Of a DNA stretch of 59,535 nucleotides, positions 1 through 8,557 are shown one piece after another. Every line of letters begins with the position of its first letter. The stretch's first letter is position 1. The position numbers and the translations under genes are program-made. The notes beneath the pieces are model-generated. The model saw only the letters and a program-made list of their open reading frames with translations. It did not search any database and was not told the origin of the DNA. The DNA comes from Nocardia veterana NBRC 100344 (lineage in GTDB: Bacteria; Actinomycetota; Actinomycetes; Mycobacteriales; Mycobacteriaceae): the NCBI RefSeq assembly GCF_000308855.1, contig NZ_BAGM01000205.1:1-59535 (forward strand), written 5' to 3'.

Positions 1-5
1 AACCC

Positions 6-794
6 ATGACCCGCCGGGCAGTGGAAGTCCACACCGACGACCATGTCGCCGAACTGCGCCTGAGTCGCCCCGAGACGTTGAACGCTTTCGATGACGTACT
101 GGTCAACGAACTACCGGGCGTACTGATCGACCTCGCCCGCGACGGGGATGTTCGCGCTGTGGTGTGGACTTCGACCGGTAAGCATTTCTCGGCAGGTGGC
201 GATATGGAGACGATTCTCGCCGGCCACCGGGATCTGAACGTTCTCCTTCGCGGTGTCGACGACGGGCGCCGGCTCTTCCGCGCGTTCGCCGATTTCCCCA
301 AACCATTGGTTACGGCGGTGCACGGCCACAGCTTCGGCGTCGCCACCAGCCTCATATTCACCTCCGATGCGATCGTCGCGACCCCCACGGTCCGGTTGTC
401 GGATCCACACGTGCACATGGGACTGGTCGCCGGTGACGGCGGTTGCGTGGCGTGGCCGTTGAGCGCCGGGTTGATACGGGCCAAACGCAAACTTCTCTGG
501 GGAGAACCCCTCACCGGTCAGGAGGCGTTCGAACTCGGACTTGTGACCGATCTGGCCGATGACCCCGACCGGGTGCGGGATACGGCGTTCGAGCTGGCCC
601 GGCGGGTATCGAATATTCCGCCTCTCGCGACGCAGTTGACGAAACGCTCGCTTAACAAGGTGCTGTCGGGAGCGACCGACCAGGTGCTCGATACCAGCTT
701 CTACCTCGAGGCGCTGTCGAATCGCAGCGCGGATGCCGTCGAGGCGGTCGAAGCATTCAAGGAGAAACGAGAGGGACGATGGACAGGCGCATGA
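6..794 (+). CDS. Enoyl-CoA hydratase/isomerase (crotonase) family protein
   Basis: A 262-residue crotonase-fold protein expected to act on an acyl-CoA in beta-oxidation. The CoA-binding/oxyanion segment SAGGD lies near residues 62-66 and the second oxyanion stretch HGHSFGVATSL near 106-115. The stretch where classical hydratases carry their two catalytic Glu reads DPHVHMGLVAGDGG, without that Glu pair. It may therefore be an isomerase or another crotonase reaction rather than a plain hydratase. The ATG is five bases from the window edge, so an upstream start cannot be excluded and the operon probably begins outside the window. It overlaps the CoA ligase gene by 16 nt. Confidence 0.88.
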   Translation: MTRRAVEVHTDDHVAELRLSRPETLNAFDDVLVNELPGVLIDLARDGDVRAVVWTSTGKHFSAGGDMETILAGHRDLNVLLRGVDDGRRLFRAFADFPKPLVTAVHGHSFGVATSLIFTSDAIVATPTVRLSDPHVHMGLVAGDGGCVAWPLSAGLIRAKRKLLWGEPLTGQEAFELGLVTDLADDPDRVRDTAFELARRVSNIPPLATQLTKRSLNKVLSGATDQVLDTSFYLEALSNRSADAVEAVEAFKEKREGRWTGA

Positions 795-2398
795 ACGATG
801 CTGACGCTGCGGTGATCTGGGGTGAAGACGTTGTCGAAGGCGTCTACGCGGGGCATCGGGGACTTCTCTACGAACCGTCTCCGGCCTCTCTCCCAGCGAT
901 GCTTCGCTCCGCCCGGCAATGGGACGGTCGCGACTACATCGTGCAGGGCGAACGCCGGATTTCCCACCCGGCATTCCGGGCGGCCATACCCGCTGCGGCG
1001 AGGCAACTCGCCCAGGCCGGTGTGGGTCGCGGGGATCGTGTTCTGATCCACTGCTACAACTGCCCGGAATTCGTTCTCGCCACCTGGGCGGCATGGTGGC
1101 TGGGTGCGGTCCCCGTCTATGCGAACCGGTGGTGGAGCGGCCACGAAATCGAGCACAGTGTCGGCATCACCGCACCCGTTCTGGTCTTGACCGATGCGCC
1201 GGAACAGTTCCCGCCCGCACTGATCGGCGCCGGCACACGTGTCGTGCGGATCAGCGAACTGGCGCGAGCGTTCGACGAGCAGGACACCGAGCCGACGGAG
1301 CCGGTGGTCATCGATCTCGACGATCCGGCAGTAGTGCTGTTCACCTCCGGCAGCTCGGGAGCACCGAAAGCCGTGGCACTGTCGGCCCGTTCGGTGATCG
1401 TCAATCAGCACAACCTGCTGACACGTTCACGGCGACTGCCACAGAATCTGGATCCGGACGCGCCGCAGCCCGTCGGCTTGGTGTGCACTCCCTTGTTTCA
1501 TATCGGCGGGATCTCGAACGCGCTCACCAATCTGATCACCGGCGGCAGACTGGTCCTGACCGCGGGCCGATTCGATGCCGGTGAAATCCTGCAGCTGATC
1601 GAGACCGAGCGAGTGGGCGCGTGGGGCGGCGTCCCGACCATGGCCGTACGTGTGCTCGAACATCCGAAGTTCGAGTCCTATGACCTGTCGAGCCTACGAT
1701 CGTTCCCACTCGGCGGCGCGCCGTTGCCGCGGACATTGTTGCAACGACTCACGGCCAAGTTGCCGCAGCTCGAGAAGCGGGGGCTGGCCAATACCTGGGG
1801 TATGACCGAGACGGGCGGCTTCATGACCGTGGCCGGTAATGCCGACCTCGAGGCCAGGCCCGGAACGGTCGGGCGCCCCTACCCGGTGGTCGAGTTGCGC
1901 ATCGACGATCCGGATGCGACGGGTTCGGGTGAGGTGCTCGTTCGTGCGCCCACCATCATGCTGGGCTATCTCGGTATCGATGACGGAACGGTCGACGCCG
2001 AAGGATGGCTGCATACCGGCGATCTGGGTCATCTCGACGACGCCGGATATCTGTACCTGGACGGCCGCAGCAAGGACATCGTGATCCGCGGTGGCGAGAA
2101 CATCGCCTGCGCGCACGTGGAACGCGTGCTGCTGAGCCACCCGGCAGTGGTCGAGGCCGCCGTCGTCGGACTGCCACACGAGGATCTGGGCGAAGAGCTC
2201 GCGGCAGCGATCACCTACCGGCCGGGCGAACCGGTCGATGCGGACGAGTTGCGCGCCTTCTGCAAGGGCACCCTCGCGTACTTCGAGGTGCCCTCGGTAT
2301 GGCGGATCGGCGATACGGCTCTGCCGACTCTGGCGGGCGAGAAACTGAACAAGAAGGCGATCAAGGCCGCCCTGCTCGAGTCGCCGCGGGAAGGATGA
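779..2398 (+). CDS. Acyl-CoA synthetase (AMP-dependent ligase)
   Basis: A 539-residue ANL-superfamily ligase, the normal length, which activates a carboxylic acid to its CoA thioester through an acyl-adenylate. The AMP/P-loop motif FTSGSSGAPKAVALS is near residue 187, the TWGMTETGG motif near 340, and the hinge GWLHTGDLGHLDDAGY near 410 is followed by RSKDIVIRGGENI. The catalytic lysine sits in EKLNKKAIK near the C-terminus. GAGAGGG just upstream supports ATG 779; ATG 791 is an alternative. It is translationally coupled to both neighbours and is the entry point for the acid degraded by this operon. The substrate cannot be read from the sequence; this is a medium/long-chain FadD-like type. Confidence 0.92.
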   Translation: MDRRMNDADAAVIWGEDVVEGVYAGHRGLLYEPSPASLPAMLRSARQWDGRDYIVQGERRISHPAFRAAIPAAARQLAQAGVGRGDRVLIHCYNCPEFVLATWAAWWLGAVPVYANRWWSGHEIEHSVGITAPVLVLTDAPEQFPPALIGAGTRVVRISELARAFDEQDTEPTEPVVIDLDDPAVVLFTSGSSGAPKAVALSARSVIVNQHNLLTRSRRLPQNLDPDAPQPVGLVCTPLFHIGGISNALTNLITGGRLVLTAGRFDAGEILQLIETERVGAWGGVPTMAVRVLEHPKFESYDLSSLRSFPLGGAPLPRTLLQRLTAKLPQLEKRGLANTWGMTETGGFMTVAGNADLEARPGTVGRPYPVVELRIDDPDATGSGEVLVRAPTIMLGYLGIDDGTVDAEGWLHTGDLGHLDDAGYLYLDGRSKDIVIRGGENIACAHVERVLLSHPAVVEAAVVGLPHEDLGEELAAAITYRPGEPVDADELRAFCKGTLAYFEVPSVWRIGDTALPTLAGEKLNKKAIKAALLESPREG

Positions 2399-3528
2399 GC
2401 ATGCATCTCAGCGCCGCTGACGAATACTTCACCCATCAGACCGCGCTCACGCACGCGATGGTCGACACCAGCGATCCTTCGTGGCGAGAACGGTATTGGG
2501 TGAGTTTCCAGGACACCGAGGCCGGAGATACCGTTCTCACCTTGGGATTGGGAAGGTATCCGAATCAGGACGTCATGGAGGCGTTCGCGTGTCTGTCCCG
2601 GGCAGGCCGGCAGACAAACCTGCGATTGTCTCGGTCCCTGCTTCCGGACAGCCATGCGATGCGGGTGGGGCCCTTCGCGTGCGATGTGCGCCGACCCCTG
2701 CAGGAACTGCGATTCACCTTGTCGGACAACGATTCCGGGCTCAGCTTCGACGTCGGCTTCGACGCGACGTTCGAACCTCTGCTCGAGGGTAAGTTCTTTC
2801 AGATCAGCCGTGCCCGGACCACCTACGACGCCATCCGTTATGTGCAGCACGGCCGCGGTACCGGCTGGATCCGGACGCCCGACGGTGAGACGCTCGAGCT
2901 CGATCCGCAGCGTTGGTGGGCCGAGCGCGACCACTCCTGGGGTACCCGGCCCCTGCCCCGAGCCGAAGGCCAACCGCCGGGGGAGCGTCCGGAATGGCGG
3001 ATGCTTATGTTCGCCCCGTTGCAGCTACCGGATTTCGCGGTTCATCTGTACGTGCAGGAGTCGCAGCCGGGACTTCCGGTGCACCTCTCGGCGGGGATCG
3101 TCGGAGCTCCGGGCGCCGGTCGGGAAGCGCCGGTCATCGTCGGCGTGGACCACGATCTCGAATGGGAAAAGGACGCTGCCGCACCGACTCTCGTCGGCGG
3201 CACCGTGACGCTGCTACTGCACGGCGGCGACCGGATCGTGCTCGAGATTACGGCCAAGCCGGGGCGTGCCCACCTTCGCGGCGGTGGATACGAGGGATGG
3301 AACGGGTGGAAGCAGGGCTTCTGGCGCGGAGACTCGACCGCCGAGCACGACGAATGGGACCTCACCGATCGTGAGACGTTCTATCGCTATGCCAAGGCGG
3401 GTTCGGACCATCTGGTCGAAGTGCGATGTGACGGCAAGATCGGCTACGGAGTGATCGAATACATGGTGCTGCCTGGCTACGGCCGGTACGAAGAGGCGCT
3501 GCCGCCGCCGCGCCGGAAGCAGAGCTGA
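2395..3528 (+). CDS. AttH/CrtC-like (lipocalin-type beta) protein, function unknown
   Basis: A 377-residue protein without signal peptide. It shares the motif W-x-x-x-x-DHSWG (near residues 176-184) and overall layout with the protein at 13437-14606, so the two are paralogues. The DHSWG block and beta-rich character recall the AttH/hydroxyneurosporene-dehydratase (CrtC) lipocalin-like superfamily. This is from memory and uncertain; a DUF7064/7065-type name may apply. Its ATG overlaps the ligase stop (ATGA) and a GGGAAGG precedes it. Sitting between CoA ligase and kinase genes, it may act on or bind a hydrophobic pathway intermediate. No catalytic residues can be assigned. Confidence 0.75.
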   Translation: MSMHLSAADEYFTHQTALTHAMVDTSDPSWRERYWVSFQDTEAGDTVLTLGLGRYPNQDVMEAFACLSRAGRQTNLRLSRSLLPDSHAMRVGPFACDVRRPLQELRFTLSDNDSGLSFDVGFDATFEPLLEGKFFQISRARTTYDAIRYVQHGRGTGWIRTPDGETLELDPQRWWAERDHSWGTRPLPRAEGQPPGERPEWRMLMFAPLQLPDFAVHLYVQESQPGLPVHLSAGIVGAPGAGREAPVIVGVDHDLEWEKDAAAPTLVGGTVTLLLHGGDRIVLEITAKPGRAHLRGGGYEGWNGWKQGFWRGDSTAEHDEWDLTDRETFYRYAKAGSDHLVEVRCDGKIGYGVIEYMVLPGYGRYEEALPPPRRKQS

Positions 3529-3534
3529 TCCGTC

Positions 3535-4551
3535 ATGAGTGATCTGCAGGCTGCCCTGCTGGATATGTTGGCCGACATCGGTGTTCGAGAGGTGAGCGCT
3601 CCGGCGCGGCTCGGCGGCGGCAGTTCCCAAGAGAACTGGGCCTTCGACGCGATGATCGACGGCCCACATGGGCCGATCCGACTGCCGCTGCTGATGCGGC
3701 GCGAGCCCGAGTCCGGCGTCGTGGATACCCCGCGCGATGTGGAATTCGCGTTGCTGCGTCAGCTGGGGCAAACCGATCTTCCGGTGGCGCGGGTCTACGC
3801 ACTCGACGACGGACGCCGCCTCGGTCGCAGTGGCATGGTCGTGGACCGGCTGCCCGGCCGCGCACATCGAGGTTTACTTCGCGACACCGACCCCTTGGCC
3901 ATCGGCGAACCCGCGCGGCTGGACGTCGCCGCGCGGCTGGCCGCGCTGCTCGCGCGGGTGCACTGTCTCGACGTCGACGAGACGGGCCTTTCGCAAGTCC
4001 TGACCGCCCCGGCCGACCCCGCACGCGCCGAGCTCGACCACTGGATCGCCGAGCTCGATCGTGTCGAACTTGAACCACATCCAGGCCTTCGCGAGGTCAT
4101 CGCGTGGTTGGCGGATCATCTTCCCTCGCCTGTGCCGTGCCGGTTGGTGCACGGGGATTTCCGGCCGGCGAATGTGCTCGTCGACGGCGGTCGCGTGACG
4201 GCGCTGCTGGACTGGGAACTTGCCCACCTCGGCGACCCGCACGACGATCTCGGCTGGTACACGTGTTCGGTGTATCGCCGAGAGCACTTCCTCGAGGGGC
4301 GCTGGGAGCCCCACGACTTCCTCGAACGCTGGTCTGCCGAATCCGGCATGGAAGTCGAGCCGGACCGCCTGCATTTCTGGCAGGTCATGTCGACCTTCCG
4401 GCTCGCAGTCATCGCGTTGACCGGCGTCCGCGCATTCTGCGACGGGTCCACCGACCGCCCCGCGGGGCCGACCGACAGGGTCGAAAAGCTGGCTCTGCTG
4501 GAGACCGGGCTGCTCGACGCTGCGGCCACTGTGGACAGGAGTGCGAAATGA
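3535..4551 (+). CDS. APH-family phosphotransferase (LvaA/ACAD10-11 kinase-like)
   Basis: A 338-residue aminoglycoside-phosphotransferase-fold kinase. The glycine-rich loop LGGGSSQENW is near residues 27-35, Brenner's motif is HGDFRPAN (His206, Asp208, Asn213), and the Mg-binding DWE is at 226-228. All catalytic residues are present. In known pathways (LvaA in Pseudomonas putida; the kinase domains of ACAD10/11) relatives phosphorylate the hydroxyl of 4-hydroxyacyl-CoAs before an acyl-CoA dehydrogenase homologue removes the phosphate. The next gene, overlapping by ATGA, encodes a small LvaB/DUF6285-like protein, and an acyl-CoA dehydrogenase operon follows, so the same chemistry is inferred here. 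It is not likely an antibiotic-resistance enzyme. Confidence 0.85.
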   Translation: MSDLQAALLDMLADIGVREVSAPARLGGGSSQENWAFDAMIDGPHGPIRLPLLMRREPESGVVDTPRDVEFALLRQLGQTDLPVARVYALDDGRRLGRSGMVVDRLPGRAHRGLLRDTDPLAIGEPARLDVAARLAALLARVHCLDVDETGLSQVLTAPADPARAELDHWIAELDRVELEPHPGLREVIAWLADHLPSPVPCRLVHGDFRPANVLVDGGRVTALLDWELAHLGDPHDDLGWYTCSVYRREHFLEGRWEPHDFLERWSAESGMEVEPDRLHFWQVMSTFRLAVIALTGVRAFCDGSTDRPAGPTDRVEKLALLETGLLDAAATVDRSAK

Positions 4552-4937
4552 GACCTCGTCCGTCGGAAGTCGTCGCCGGGATTCGTTCCATATTGGCAGA
4601 CACGATCGGTCCGGAACTCACGAGCGAGCATGCCCGGTCCCGGCTGGCGGAGATTCGAGCGGTGCTGGCGCAAATCGATTGGGACAACGTCGGTTTCGCT
4701 CTGGTGGTGCGATCGGCCGAACTCGCGCGGTGGCTCGAGCGAGCGGGTGAGCACGTCGGCGAGGTCGTCGTACCGGCCCCGCCGGAGAGCGCGAGTTACG
4801 CGGCATTCGAGCGCCACTACGAGGAACTCGCCGAGCTGGCTGTACAGGTCTTGGGCCGACTTCGAGCACGACTGGACGCACAACCGGACGACGAGCCGGT
4901 TCGCCACGCCTACCGCGGGCTGCTCGCCGCCGTCTGA
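4548..4937 (+). CDS. Small helical DUF6285/LvaB-like protein
   Basis: A 129-residue, mostly alpha-helical protein beginning RPRPSEVVAGIRSILAD. This matches the usual opening of DUF6285-type proteins that follow APH-like kinases. Its ATG overlaps the kinase stop codon (ATGA), so the two are translationally coupled. In levulinate catabolism the small LvaB protein is needed for LvaA kinase activity, and a similar accessory role is inferred. A second copy of this kinase-small-protein pair lies at 10448-11947. It is the last gene of the first operon, followed by a hairpin at 4948-4987. Family assignment is from memory. Confidence 0.75.
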   Translation: MRPRPSEVVAGIRSILADTIGPELTSEHARSRLAEIRAVLAQIDWDNVGFALVVRSAELARWLERAGEHVGEVVVPAPPESASYAAFERHYEELAELAVQVLGRLRARLDAQPDDEPVRHAYRGLLAAV

Positions 4938-4947
4938 TTCTCATCGG

Positions 4948-4987
4948 AGCCCGCCCGGCGACTTCGAGAGAAGGCGCCGGACGGGCT
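4948..4987 (+). terminator. Terminator after the first operon
   Basis: An inverted repeat with 13-nt arms (AGCCCGCCCGGCG at 4948-4960 and CGCCGGACGGGCT at 4975-4987, one mismatch), followed by TTTG. It lies 10 nt after the stop at 4937 and separates the first operon from the promoter of the acyl-CoA dehydrogenase operon. Confidence 0.75.
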
Positions 4988-5101
4988 TTGTCATGTCCGG
5001 GCCATCGTCCGTCCGAGCCGGGGGCGCTGCAACCTCGAGCTGCTGGGAACCCCCAGCCAGCGGGGTTGCATGGTGCTCGCTAGATCAATACTCTATACTC
5101 A

Positions 5102-5123
5102 GAAAGTCGACTACTAGACTATT
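5102..5123. promoter_or_regulatory. Cluster palindrome, site A (upstream of acyl-CoA dehydrogenase)
   Basis: Arms GAAAGTCG and AGACTATT separated by 6 nt, with 13 of 16 arm positions matching the cluster consensus AATAGTCT-N6-AGACTATT. It ends 15 nt before the chosen start at 5139. The right arm contains a TAGACT hexamer that could serve as a -10 box. A related ATACTCT half-site lies at 5089-5095. Confidence 0.6.
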
Positions 5124-5138
5124 AAGGTGGGTGGTCCG

Positions 5139-6341
5139 GTGACTCCGACACTCGAGGAGTTCGTGGACGGCGCACGGGTTTTCCTGGAATCCGTGACCGC
5201 GGATCGCGTGCGTGTGCAGCCGGGGGACGGTAAATCCCGCTACGTGCTCTTCTCCGGTTCGACGCAGGAGGAGATCGATGCCGCGATCGCATATCAGCGG
5301 GCGGCGTTCGACGCGGGATACGGCTGGATCAGCGGTCCGGTGGAATACGGCGGCGCGGGATTGCCGTCCCGGTACGAGAAGGCATTCGCCACCGTCGAGC
5401 GCGGGTATGCGATCCCGTCCAAGGGACCGCTGTCGGTCAGTCTCGGCATGGTCGCCCCGACGCTGGCGCAATTCGGGACGGATGAGGCCAAGCAGCGGTG
5501 GTTGCGTGGTCTGCGTCGCGCGGACGTCATCGGATGCCAGCTGTTCAGCGAACCGGCAGCCGGATCCGATCTGGCGGCGGTCCGCACCAAGGCAACGCAG
5601 GACTCGGACGGCGGCGAATGGCGGCTGACCGGTCAGAAGGTGTGGACCACCGGTGCTCATTACGCCGATGTCGGCATTATTCTCACTCGCACGGCGGACG
5701 GGCCGCGCCACCGCAATTTGACCGCTTTCGCTGTCGATATGCACGCGCCGGGCGTCGAGGTCCGGCCGCTTCGTCAAATGACCGGCGAAGCGGACTTCAA
5801 CGAGGTCTTCCTGACCGACGTGCGGATACCCGACGCCTGGCGGCTCGGTGAGGTCGGGCAGGGCTGGTCGGTCGCCATCGCCATGCTGATGCACGAGCGC
5901 GGCGCCATCGGCGGATCCTCCAGTGGCGGAAGCGGATTGTTCCGCATGGACGATCTCGCGGCGTGGATCGTCGGGCTCGGCAGGCATGAGGATCCGGCCG
6001 TCGTTCAGGCGTACGCGCGGGTGTACTCCGGGGTGACCGCGGCCAAGGCGATGCGGGCCCGCGCCGACGCGAAGGTGAAGGCCGGCGGCGTCCCGGGGCC
6101 GGAGATGTCGCTGGGCAAGTTGGCATTGACCGAAAACCTACGCGCTCTCAGCGATTTGGTGAGTCTCGCGCTCGGTCCGAACCTGGCGGCGGACTCGGGC
6201 CGGCCGCAGTCGTTCGCCTGGGCCGAGTTCGTGCTGAGTGTGCCCGGGATGCGCATCGGTGGCGGAACCGACGAGATTCACCGCAACACGGTCGCCGAAC
6301 GCTCGCTCGGATTGCCGAAGGACAAGCCGGCAGCGGTGTGA
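5139..6341 (+). CDS. Acyl-CoA dehydrogenase
   Basis: A 400-residue FAD-dependent acyl-CoA dehydrogenase of normal length. It has CQLFSEPAAGSDLAAVRT in the middle domain, the WTTGAHYADVGIILTRT block, and C-terminal GGGTDEIHRNTVAERSLGLP, which contains the usual helix for FAD and substrate contact. I chose GTG 5139 because AAGGTGGG ends 7 nt upstream; GTG 5127 would add four residues and has no ribosome binding site. It heads the operon 5139-11947 and is preceded by palindrome site A. In a Lva-like route it could be the homologue that eliminates phosphate from a phosphorylated hydroxyacyl-CoA, or it could be a normal alpha,beta-dehydrogenase. Confidence 0.9.
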   Translation: MTPTLEEFVDGARVFLESVTADRVRVQPGDGKSRYVLFSGSTQEEIDAAIAYQRAAFDAGYGWISGPVEYGGAGLPSRYEKAFATVERGYAIPSKGPLSVSLGMVAPTLAQFGTDEAKQRWLRGLRRADVIGCQLFSEPAAGSDLAAVRTKATQDSDGGEWRLTGQKVWTTGAHYADVGIILTRTADGPRHRNLTAFAVDMHAPGVEVRPLRQMTGEADFNEVFLTDVRIPDAWRLGEVGQGWSVAIAMLMHERGAIGGSSSGGSGLFRMDDLAAWIVGLGRHEDPAVVQAYARVYSGVTAAKAMRARADAKVKAGGVPGPEMSLGKLALTENLRALSDLVSLALGPNLAADSGRPQSFAWAEFVLSVPGMRIGGGTDEIHRNTVAERSLGLPKDKPAAV

Positions 6342-6417
6342 CAGGCGGAGTTGCGCTCGGCGCATTCCGCACCCGCCGCGGCGGGATACGACAACCACAG
6401 AACAGGAAGAGAATTCG

Positions 6418-7338
6418 ATGGGACATCTGGACGGTAGGACGATCATTGTGACCGGCGCGGGCCGGGGGATCGGCCGCGAGCACGCGCTGTTGTTCGCCAA
6501 GGAAGGCGCCAACGTGGTCGTCAACGACCTCGGCGGGGCCCAGGACGGCAGCGGCGCGGCGGCCGGTCCGGCTCAGGACGTGGTCGACGAGATCACCGCC
6601 GCAGGCGGCAAGGCCGTGGCGAACGGCGACGACGTCGCCGATCCCGCCGGCGTCGAGCGGATCGTGGCCACCGCGATCGACACCTTCGGCGGTGTTCACG
6701 GGCTGGTGAACAATGCCGGCATTCTGCGCGACCGCGTCCTGGTCAATATCGACCCCGAGGACTGGGACCTGGTCCTGAAGGTGAACCTGCGCGGAACGTT
6801 CCTGATGACACGTGAGGTCGGCCGCTACTGGCGTGAACAGAGCAAGGCGGGCAACCAGGTAGCCGGCTCGGTGGTCAACACCAGCAGCGAATCGGGCGTC
6901 TTCGGCAACCCGGGGCAGGCCAACTACGCGGCGGCCAAGGCCGGTGTCGCGTCGCTGACTCAGGTCGCGAGCAAGGAGTTGCAGCGCTACGGCGTGCGTG
7001 TCAACGCGATCCTGCCGCAGGCTCGCACCCGCCTGACCGAAGGCGCCTTCGGCGATGCGCTCAGCGGCAAAGAGGGCGAATTCGACCGGTTCGATCCGGC
7101 CAACGTCTCGCCGTTCGTCGGCTATCTCCTCTCACCGAACTGCGTTCTCAGCGGTGAGGTCTTCCTGGTCGGCGGATCGAGGGTGCAGCGAATCCAACCG
7201 TGGCAGAAGGACTCCGGCTGGAAGTTGATGACCGAGGGCCGGTGGACCCTGGATGCGCTCGAGAAGGCCGTCGCCGACGCCGGGGTGCCGTCCGGCGGCA
7301 ACACCTGGACCGCCAACCCGGGTAAGGGGTCCAAGTGA
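6418..7338 (+). CDS. SDR-family dehydrogenase (MFE-2/hydroxyacyl-CoA type)
   Basis: A 306-residue short-chain dehydrogenase. It shows TGAGRGIG near residues 12-19, NDLGG after beta-4, NNAG near 98-101, and the Ser and YAAAK catalytic residues in NTSSESGVFGNPGQANYAAAK. It is longer than classical 250-residue SDRs, with the C-terminal extension typical of the 3-hydroxyacyl-CoA dehydrogenase part of MFE-2-like enzymes. GGAAGAG precedes ATG 6418. It is coupled by GTGA overlap to the dehydratase gene that follows. Together with it the pair could carry out the hydration and 3-hydroxy oxidation steps of a (3R)-type beta-oxidation. Confidence 0.88.
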   Translation: MGHLDGRTIIVTGAGRGIGREHALLFAKEGANVVVNDLGGAQDGSGAAAGPAQDVVDEITAAGGKAVANGDDVADPAGVERIVATAIDTFGGVHGLVNNAGILRDRVLVNIDPEDWDLVLKVNLRGTFLMTREVGRYWREQSKAGNQVAGSVVNTSSESGVFGNPGQANYAAAKAGVASLTQVASKELQRYGVRVNAILPQARTRLTEGAFGDALSGKEGEFDRFDPANVSPFVGYLLSPNCVLSGEVFLVGGSRVQRIQPWQKDSGWKLMTEGRWTLDALEKAVADAGVPSGGNTWTANPGKGSK

Positions 7339-8546
7339 CGACGACCGAACAGCAGTCGGTGGACAAGACCACCGAAGCGAAGATGCCCGAAGCCGTGATC
7401 ACCGATGAGATGGTCGCCTCGATGCAAGCGCGAGCCGGCATCGAATTGCGCATCGACCATTCGGTGAACAACGAGGAAGCCACGCGCATCGCCGTGACGA
7501 AGTTCGTCGGCGGCGTCGGCGACATCAACACGTTGTGGACAGACGCCGAGCAAGCCACCGCATCCGACTACGGCGCTCCCGTCGCGCCGCCGTCCTTCGT
7601 GATCGGCTGTTTCTCCGGAATCCAGTTCGGCTGGCCCGGTTTGGGCGCGTTTCACAACGCGACTCAGGCGCACTTCCACAAGCCGGTGTACTGGGGCGAC
7701 ACGATCACCGCCACCTGCCGCTACGACGGATTCACCGGACCGCGGCCGAGCAACTTCGCCGGTCGGATGGTCACCGACCACTTCGTCAACAGCTACCGCA
7801 ACCAGCATGACGAGCTTGTCGCCGAAATCAACTGGCAGGTAGTCAATTTCGAACGCGGCTCGGCGAAGTCGAGGGCCAAGGACTCGAACAAACCGGAATT
7901 GGTTCTGCCGCATCCGTGGACCGAGAACCAGATCCAGGCGATCGAGGAACAGGTGCTCTCGGAGAAGCCCCGGGGCACAGAACCGCGCTTCTGGGAGGAC
8001 GTCGAGGTCGGCGACCCGATCGACCCGCTGACGAAGGGGCCGATCGGTCTCACCGATGAGGTCGCCTTCATCGCCGGTGGCGGCACACCGATTCCTCGGC
8101 TGAAAGCTCACGCCGCCGCTTTGGCGGACTACCAATTGCACCCGGCGTGGTCGTTCCGCGACCCGGTCATGGGTTCCAGCGAACCCATCTACGCCGTCCA
8201 CTACAACAAGGCGGCCGCCAACGCAATGGGTGTCGCATTCCAATACGACGTCGGCTTCCAACGGCAGTGCTGGCAGATCCAACTGCTGACCAACTGGTGC
8301 GGCGACGCGGGATGGGTGGTGGACTGCAGCGCTCAGTACCGCGGTTTCGTGTACCTGTCCGACGTGGTGACCCTCGGCGGGCAGGTGACCGGTAAGTCCG
8401 TGAACGACGCCGGTGAGCACGTGGTCGAGGTGACGACGTTCTCGCGCAACCAGCGCGGTGCCGACGTCATGCCGGGCACCGCCACCATCGCCCTGCCGAC
8501 GCGTGACAACCCGTCGCCGGTGGCGCTGCGCGCGCGATCCGAATAG
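7335..8546 (+). CDS. MaoC-like double hot-dog dehydratase/hydratase
   Basis: A 403-residue protein built of two hot-dog domains: an N-terminal FAS1/MaoC-type half with FVGGVGDINTLWTD near residue 60, and a C-terminal MaoC half around 220-390 with NAMGVAFQYDVGFQRQ. The place of the usual D-x-N-P-x-H hydratase signature reads DINTLW, so the active-site His is not conserved in the first half. The expected role is reversible hydration of an enoyl-CoA. The GTG start overlaps the SDR stop (GTGA). The next gene starts 11 nt after its stop. Confidence 0.82.
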   Translation: MTTTEQQSVDKTTEAKMPEAVITDEMVASMQARAGIELRIDHSVNNEEATRIAVTKFVGGVGDINTLWTDAEQATASDYGAPVAPPSFVIGCFSGIQFGWPGLGAFHNATQAHFHKPVYWGDTITATCRYDGFTGPRPSNFAGRMVTDHFVNSYRNQHDELVAEINWQVVNFERGSAKSRAKDSNKPELVLPHPWTENQIQAIEEQVLSEKPRGTEPRFWEDVEVGDPIDPLTKGPIGLTDEVAFIAGGGTPIPRLKAHAAALADYQLHPAWSFRDPVMGSSEPIYAVHYNKAAANAMGVAFQYDVGFQRQCWQIQLLTNWCGDAGWVVDCSAQYRGFVYLSDVVTLGGQVTGKSVNDAGEHVVEVTTFSRNQRGADVMPGTATIALPTRDNPSPVALRARSE

Positions 8547-8557
8547 GAGAAACCATC

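Noticed and set aside
3535..4551. The phosphotransferase as an aminoglycoside-resistance gene
   Set aside because: Its context with CoA ligase, DUF6285-like partner and acyl-CoA dehydrogenases fits hydroxyacyl-CoA metabolism much better.
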